DNA of 64,000 nt from Lentisphaeria bacterium (GTDB lineage: Bacteria > Verrucomicrobiota > Lentisphaeria > Victivallales > UBA1829): NCBI GenBank assembly GCA_003526375.1, contig DPDG01000113.1, positions 52,919 through 116,918 on the forward strand. The letters run 5' to 3'. A model generated the notes under the pieces. That model did no database searches. It saw nothing but the letters and a program-made list of their open reading frames with translations, and was not told the origin of the DNA. Positions 59,163-64,000 of the stretch are shown here, piece after piece. Each line of letters begins with the position of its first letter. Within the stretch, counting starts at the first letter, position 1. The translations under genes were made by a program, and so were the position numbers.

Positions 59163-61335
59163 TTCAACAACCGGACAGATGAGCTTTGAACGTGTCGGCG
59201 ACTCCTGGCAGATCGCGGTAAGAACGGCGGACGATCTCTCTCACGTCAAAGACCTTGACGCCGCGCTGTGGGCAATGACCAGCCTGCCGATCGACTCCAT
59301 TTCCTGCGACCCCGAATTTCTCGCGTTCATGGATGACGACAACAACGGTAAAATCCGCGTGGATGAAGCCAGACGCGCCATCACGTGGCTGTTGAACATC
59401 CTGAAAGATTACTCCGGAATCAATGCCGCTTCCGATATCCTGAAATTTTCGGCAATCAACGATGAAACGCCCGAGGGAAAAATGCTTCTCAGTTCCGCCA
59501 GGCTCGCCATGGAGAATACGGGAACGGAGGAACCGCGGGAAATCTCTCTTGCCGATATTCGCGACCGGAAAAAAATCATGGCGGCGGGACTCCAGAACGG
59601 CGATGGAGTCATCCCCCCTTCCCTGATTCCCGATCCGGATGTCGCGGAATTCGCAACCTTCGCCATGAACTGTGTAGGCAAAGTCACCGATATTTCCGGA
59701 CTCGACGGCATCAACCAGGAGATTCTGACGCAATTCACGGATAAAGTCAACGCCTACCTGAAATGGCATGAGGAGCCTCTCAATGCTCCTGAAATCCTGC
59801 CTTACGGCGATGCTACGAAAGAAGTCTTCGGGATCTATCAGGAAATCGCGGCGAAAGTGGATGAGTTCTTCACTTTCTGCGGCATCCTGCGCATGTCCTC
59901 CGGCAACACGACCAAAGCACTGCCGCCGCTGGATATCATGGATTCCGCCGCAATGGAAAAATATCTGAATGCCGCACCGGTCTGCGAACCGAACGAAAAA
60001 TCGCTGCTGCGTCTGAAATCAGACCTGAATCCGCTCTGGGCAAACAGGCTGATCTCTTTCTTCGCAAAAACTCTTCCGGGGAAAGAGGAAATCACGCAGG
60101 AGGAATGGAATGCAGTCAAGGCGGGACTGGCAGTCTATGACGCCTGGCTCAAACGGAAAAACACGGATTGCCTGGACACGCTTCCCGTAGACCGGCTCAA
60201 ATATTTTCTGGCGGAAAATATTGCGGATAAGATTACGGCAATGATCGCTTTCGATGCGGAGCGCAAGGATGAAATCGGCTGTTTCAAGGATGTGCGCAAG
60301 CTCATTCTCTACCAGCGCCACATGCTTGAGTTCATGAATAATTACGTATCGCTGAAATCTCTGTTCGATCAGGAGATCACTTCCATGCTCCTGGCGGGCA
60401 GGCTGATTATGGACGGACGGCATTTCACCCTGACAACCCGCGTCTCCAACGTGGCGGCGCATAAGAAACTGGCGGTCAACTGCAATATCTGCACGATGTA
60501 TGTCGAGGTTTCCACCGGGCAGGTCGGAGCGATCCGGAAAATGACTCTTGCAGTTGCAGTCACGTCAGGTGATATGTATAACCTTTTCATCGGCAAAAGC
60601 GGCGTATTCGTCACACCGGACGGAATTACATGGGATGCTCAGGTCATTGATTATATTCAGCAGCCGGTCTCCTTCTCGGAAGCCCTGCGGATGCCGTTCT
60701 ACCGGTTCGGTACTTTCATCGGCAAACAGATTGACAAATTTTTCTCGGCACGCACCAAAGAGTTTGAAACCGGTTTTGAGAAATCCGTTGCACAGGCACA
60801 GTCTTACGATCCCAAGAATCCGCCTGCGGCAGTCAAACAGCAGACTCCGGCAGTCAGCGGTTCCATGCTCCTGATGGGCGGCGGCGTCGGGCTAGCGGCA
60901 ATAGGAAGCTCCATTGCGTTCATGGCACAGGCGTTGCACAATATCTCGCTGTGGAGCGTGATCGGTGTTCTTTTGTGCGTCATGCTGATTTTCGGCGGAC
61001 CGGTTGTTGTGGTATCGCTGGTCAAACTCTACCGCCGCAATGTTGCGGGTTTTCTGGAGGCCGGCGGCTGGGCTCTCAATAAACGCATGCGCCTCTCCAG
61101 AAAAATGGGGCTCATCTTTACGAGCCAGCCGCGAATTCCGGTGACGACTCTGTTGAATCCGGTGGATGTCGTCGGCGGCTTCCTCAAGCAGGAAAAAGGA
61201 GTAAAGACTGCGGCAGAAATGTCCGGCTGTGCCAAAATCCTTATTGTTTTTCTTGCTTTGATTCTTGGTGCCGCGGCAGGTTTTGGAATCTGGTATTATT
61301 TTCTTCAGAATATTTCGATTCAATTCTGGAAATAG
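59152..61335 (+). CDS. Large membrane protein with EF-hand-like loop, unknown function
   Basis: 727 residues, family not recognised. Residues 61-72 (DDDNNGKIRVDE) match a calcium-binding EF-hand loop: D1, D3, N5, G6, I8, E12. The first ~580 residues look soluble, helical and acidic. Near the C-terminus are three hydrophobic spans (SMLLMGGGVGLAAIGSSIAFMA; SVIGVLLCVMLIFGGPVVVVSLV; ILIVFLALILGAAAGFGIWYYFL), the last at the very end. The ATG lies inside the upstream WecA-like gene (11-bp overlap), so the two are coupled and the protein may assist surface-glycan assembly (inference). The N-terminal opening (FERVGDSWQIAVRTADDL) lacks a signal peptide. Confidence 0.85.
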   Translation: MKNNSTTGQMSFERVGDSWQIAVRTADDLSHVKDLDAALWAMTSLPIDSISCDPEFLAFMDDDNNGKIRVDEARRAITWLLNILKDYSGINAASDILKFSAINDETPEGKMLLSSARLAMENTGTEEPREISLADIRDRKKIMAAGLQNGDGVIPPSLIPDPDVAEFATFAMNCVGKVTDISGLDGINQEILTQFTDKVNAYLKWHEEPLNAPEILPYGDATKEVFGIYQEIAAKVDEFFTFCGILRMSSGNTTKALPPLDIMDSAAMEKYLNAAPVCEPNEKSLLRLKSDLNPLWANRLISFFAKTLPGKEEITQEEWNAVKAGLAVYDAWLKRKNTDCLDTLPVDRLKYFLAENIADKITAMIAFDAERKDEIGCFKDVRKLILYQRHMLEFMNNYVSLKSLFDQEITSMLLAGRLIMDGRHFTLTTRVSNVAAHKKLAVNCNICTMYVEVSTGQVGAIRKMTLAVAVTSGDMYNLFIGKSGVFVTPDGITWDAQVIDYIQQPVSFSEALRMPFYRFGTFIGKQIDKFFSARTKEFETGFEKSVAQAQSYDPKNPPAAVKQQTPAVSGSMLLMGGGVGLAAIGSSIAFMAQALHNISLWSVIGVLLCVMLIFGGPVVVVSLVKLYRRNVAGFLEAGGWALNKRMRLSRKMGLIFTSQPRIPVTTLLNPVDVVGGFLKQEKGVKTAAEMSGCAKILIVFLALILGAAAGFGIWYYFLQNISIQFWK

Positions 61336-61485
61336 AACAGTCGCTCCTGCGGTGTCCGCGGTGCCGGCAGAAGCATGACGGACTTGAAAATTCCGCATGG
61401 AACTGTTTTTACGAATCATACGGAATCGTCTTCTTGTTTTCAGTTGTTTTCCGGATAAAAAATCAAATAATTTTTAGAATTTGCC

Positions 61486-61513
61486 TTGATTTTCTATTCC
61501 GTTCGGGTATATT
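61486..61513 (+). promoter_or_regulatory. Promoter of the tRNA-Lys gene
   Basis: TTGATT (61486-61491), 16-bp spacer, TATATT (61508-61513), 25 bp before the tRNA. The preceding 61336-61485 stretch shows no gene. Confidence 0.6.
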
Positions 61514-61538
61514 AAATGCATTCTCTGAAATAAGAGAT

Positions 61539-61614
61539 GCGCCCATAGCTCAGTCGGTAGAGCAAATGACTCTTAATCATTGGGTCCAAGGTTCGAGTCC
61601 TTGTGGGCGCACCA
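61539..61614 (+). tRNA. tRNA-Lys (anticodon CUU)
   Basis: 76 nt. Acceptor stem GCGCCCA / TGGGCGC, D arm GCTC...GAGC, anticodon stem AATGA / TCATT with loop CTCTTAA (anticodon CTT at 34-36), T arm CAAGG-TTCGAGT-CCTTG, discriminator A and encoded CCA. All stems pair. A tyrosine recombinase gene starts 113 bp downstream, so its 3' end is a likely integration site. Confidence 0.95.
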
Positions 61615-61726
61615 TTTTAGCCTCATTTCTAAAGAAAAGTTACCGTTTATTACCATTCAGAGCTTTCTTTCTCTTTTTTCCGTATTATTTTAGCCAAAAC
61701 AGGATTTTTCATCGCCGGAGGATGAA

Positions 61727-63022
61727 ATGGGAAAGAAAAACAAGATCAAACTGGAAACCGGAACTGTTTATCAGAAGGAAGAAGGCGGAACTTATTATTT
61801 CCGCTATCAGGTCAATCATGAACGAAAATGTGTCAGTCTGAAAACGCAGAATCAGGAAGAAGCTCTGAAAAAAGCAAAAGAACTTCTGCCCATCGTTCAG
61901 GCAACAACAGCAGAAGTGATCTCCGCACATGTCAAAGTGGCACGCAATCTCGCAAGAAAAAGCCGCCCGCTTGCTCTGAAAGACGCCTGGAAAATTTATG
62001 CGGAACATCCGGACAGGGCATTTCCCGCGACACGTCATGAAGAAATTTCCTACGAAACAACCTTTACGGAATTCATACGTCACGTCGGGGAAGAAACACA
62101 GGTGGCGGCAATTACACCAGGTATCGCAGACCAATATGCGGCTTATCTCAAGACGACAGCGATTTCAGTATCCACACATAATCGGAAAATTCTCCGTCTC
62201 AGAAAAATCTTTACCACACTCTCGGATTATTATTCCGAAGACAACCCGTTTGCATCCCAGAATCTGCGCAGAAAGCCACGGGAAGAACAAGGAAACACGG
62301 TGCGTCGTCTTGCATTCACAAAAGAACAGGAAGAAGCAATTCTCAAGGTTCTGGACGATCCGAGTTTCAAAGTCATGAATAAAAAAGAGCTGAAAGTCAT
62401 TTATCTGATCGGGATGTATACAGGACAGAGGCTGAAGGACTGCGTTCTCCTGCAATGGGATCATGTGGATTTGATGCATCGCCGGATTTGGGTGAAACAG
62501 TTTAAAACCGGGAAACAGGTATCTATTCCCATCGCAGAACCGCTTGTCCGCGCACTGGAACAGGCAAAAGAATGGCGCATCGACTCCTATGTTTCTCCCA
62601 ATGTGGCAAAACGTTATTTGACGGTAGACGCAAAGGGAAAATCCGTAGGCGATAATTTTGTCAATATCGACGTGATGCGCGTCATCAAACGTGCCGGAAT
62701 GGAAACCAATGTCGAAGTTCCCGGCAGAAAACGAAAGATGGTTGTCTACGGATTTCACAGTCTGCGCCACAGTTTTGCCTCGTTCTGCGCGGAGGCGGGT
62801 GTTCCGAAAGCAGTGGTGGTTTCGATCCTCGGTGCGAACAGCGACATCATTGATCAGTTTTATACGCACGTCGGGGAAGATGCCCAGCTCAAGGCGATAA
62901 AAGCCGTCAGCGGAACCGCAGGACCATCCGACAGGGAACGGATCGAAAAAGCTTTGCAATATCTGCAAAATCTTCCAGATACACAAGAAGTGCAAAGTAT
63001 TATTAAAATCTTAAAAGATTGA
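61727..63022 (+). CDS. Tyrosine-type site-specific recombinase (integrase)
   Basis: 431 residues, ATG preceded by GGAGG. An N-terminal core-binding domain (~residues 85-190) is followed by the catalytic domain: Arg235 in MYTGQRLKDC, the HxxR pair His344/Arg347 in GFHSLRHSF, and the nucleophile Tyr379 in DQFYTHVGE. The third His, usually in LGH, is Ala370 here (LGANSDIIDQFYTH). That position is the least conserved, so activity may persist. It would insert or excise the element at the neighbouring tRNA-Lys. A weak hairpin at 63045-63067 follows the stop. No excisionase gene is visible in the short downstream stretch. Confidence 0.92.
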   Translation: MGKKNKIKLETGTVYQKEEGGTYYFRYQVNHERKCVSLKTQNQEEALKKAKELLPIVQATTAEVISAHVKVARNLARKSRPLALKDAWKIYAEHPDRAFPATRHEEISYETTFTEFIRHVGEETQVAAITPGIADQYAAYLKTTAISVSTHNRKILRLRKIFTTLSDYYSEDNPFASQNLRRKPREEQGNTVRRLAFTKEQEEAILKVLDDPSFKVMNKKELKVIYLIGMYTGQRLKDCVLLQWDHVDLMHRRIWVKQFKTGKQVSIPIAEPLVRALEQAKEWRIDSYVSPNVAKRYLTVDAKGKSVGDNFVNIDVMRVIKRAGMETNVEVPGRKRKMVVYGFHSLRHSFASFCAEAGVPKAVVVSILGANSDIIDQFYTHVGEDAQLKAIKAVSGTAGPSDRERIEKALQYLQNLPDTQEVQSIIKILKD

Positions 63023-63317
63023 TTAATATGCTCCCTTACAAATACACAGGACAGTAATGTCTCTGTGCATTTATAAAAATATAAAATGCACTATATGAAT
63101 AAATATTTTTCTATAGAAAAAGAAAATAAGAATATGCTTTATTAAAAATATTATTTATGCAAAAATGGAATTTATTATTATCTCTATTAAAAAATAGAAA
63201 TTATACTTGATTTATGAATTTTTATTTGCTATATTAATTATATTAGATATGATTTTATTATACTTATATATTTATGCAAAAGAAATAATGAAATCAAAAA
63301 AAATGAAGGATAAAAGC
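63023..63317. other. AT-rich gap after the integrase gene
   Basis: About 295 bp, very AT-rich, with no plausible gene. It holds a weak hairpin (CACAGGACA / TGTCTCTGTG, one bulge, 63045-63067) that may terminate the integrase transcript, and presumably the promoter of the next gene. Confidence 0.5.
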
Positions 63318-64000
63318 ATGAAATCAGAATCAGTAAATAATGGAAATCTACCATCTAATTATAGCGATAATTGTTCACAAGCCTCATCTGCATTTTCTCA
63401 AGATATCCCCCCATCTGCAAATGCTAATCTTCCAAACATGCTACCCGATAATTCTTCCAGTTCTGACTCATCCTCCAATCAAGATATACCTATGCCGTTC
63501 GTCTCACCAGTCCCCCAAAATGCCACATACCAAGAGCCATGCCATACTTCAATGGATTTTAACAAACTAGTTCCCAGCAGTCATTTTATTCTTGACAACT
63601 GGGAGGGAAAAAAAGCGATAGGCTGTCAAACGCTTGGAAAAGTTAAAAATGCAGTTTTCTGGGGAAATGGAAATCTTACCGCCTGGGGATTGTCTATTGC
63701 GGCCTATATCGCTGACAGTAGTCAACATCGTGACTGGTATGGAATCAACCAAATACAACGTGCCTGTGAGGAACAGGGAAATATTTTGCCGACCGGCATA
63801 AAAGGGGGAATTCCATGGCGTTTTAATCAAAATAAGGATGTTGTATACTTCAAAAATATTACAAATGAACAGGATTGCTGGAACTTTCATCAGCAAATAA
63901 AGCTTCTGCACCTAAATCTCGCTTTTGATGATCTTCGCAAAGAACTGGATTATGGAATAATAAGAAATGGGAAAAATGCGGTTCCCCCCGAAAACTGGAC
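63318..64000 (+). CDS. Unknown protein of the integrated element (3' end beyond window)
   Basis: At least 227 residues, open to the window end. ATG 63318 has AAGGA upstream; an ATG 15 bases earlier in frame is also possible. Residues 1-80 are a Ser/Asn/Pro/Gln-rich, disordered-looking segment; from ~residue 85 a folded domain begins (VPSSHFILDNWEGKKAIGC, NAVFWGNGNLTAWGLSIAAYIADSS). Trp, Cys and Asn are frequent. No signal peptide or membrane span. AT-rich codons differ from the chromosome to the left, consistent with transfer. I do not recognise the family. Confidence 0.7.
   Translation, partial: MKSESVNNGNLPSNYSDNCSQASSAFSQDIPPSANANLPNMLPDNSSSSDSSSNQDIPMPFVSPVPQNATYQEPCHTSMDFNKLVPSSHFILDNWEGKKAIGCQTLGKVKNAVFWGNGNLTAWGLSIAAYIADSSQHRDWYGINQIQRACEEQGNILPTGIKGGIPWRFNQNKDVVYFKNITNEQDCWNFHQQIKLLHLNLAFDDLRKELDYGIIRNGKNAVPPENW

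Larger units (their letters stand above)
61539..64000 (+). mobile_element. Left edge of a probable integrated element at tRNA-Lys
   Basis: tRNA gene, integrase in the same direction, then a sharp fall to AT-rich DNA (about 63023 on) with a gene of different codon use. This is the classic layout of an integrative element inserted at a tRNA 3' end. The other end, with a repeat of the tRNA 3' sequence, would lie beyond the window. Confidence 0.65.

Overview
The window looks like chromosomal DNA from a Gram-negative, probably anaerobic bacterium, most likely Lentisphaerota (Victivallis-like). No 16S gene is present, so this is inferred from three things: short prepilin-like proteins (FTLIELL leader, C-terminal H-X9-DG motif) sitting beside secreted carbohydrate-active enzymes, a very large LEPR/DUF4347/POMP-repeat surface protein, and rubrerythrin. 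Most of the window is gene-dense and moderately GC-rich. The last ~1 kb is strikingly AT-rich.

Layout. 1-10690 (minus): a TolC-like outer-membrane lipoprotein gene followed by a giant, left-truncated surface protein (at least 2,997 residues), an apparent export pair. 11052-18437: a small exported protein, two family-2 glycosyltransferases, an FmdB-htpG-dnaJ chaperone operon and a TauE/SafE permease. 18418-26168 (minus): Na/Pi cotransporter with an N-terminal Ig-like lipoprotein region, flavin reductase, YaiI and an alpha-2-macroglobulin. 26346-27638: a tandem class II aldolase-like protein. 27716-34199: a PocR/AraC-type regulator divergent from an FAD oxidoreductase, a pseudopilin and a PL26-like lyase. 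34466-41086: CopA, a WbpE-like sugar aminotransferase, NadE, a TadE-like protein and RfaE2. 41275-45539: LacI regulator, pseudopilin, DUF4091 enzyme. 45694-51910: rubrerythrin, then a YbhGFSR-like exporter operon. 52043-56892: GntR regulator, pseudopilin, DUF4091 enzyme. 56946-61335: radical SAM protein, WecA/MraY-like transferase and an EF-hand membrane protein. 61539-64000: tRNA-Lys followed by a tyrosine recombinase and AT-rich DNA, which looks like the left edge of an integrated element.

The strongest system-level signal is a module that occurs three times: transcriptional regulator, single prepilin-like protein, large exported polysaccharide-active enzyme (27716-34199, 41275-45539, 52043-56892). 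The regulator family differs each time (AraC/PocR, LacI, GntR) but the pilin-enzyme order is fixed. This suggests that a substrate-specific pseudopilin is co-regulated with its enzyme. One of these pilin genes (53198-54430) carries an in-frame 495-bp insertion exactly between two copies of the FTLxELL-coding site, with a 36-bp direct repeat, a 28-bp palindrome and a 16-bp tandem repeat. It is the oddest structure in the window.
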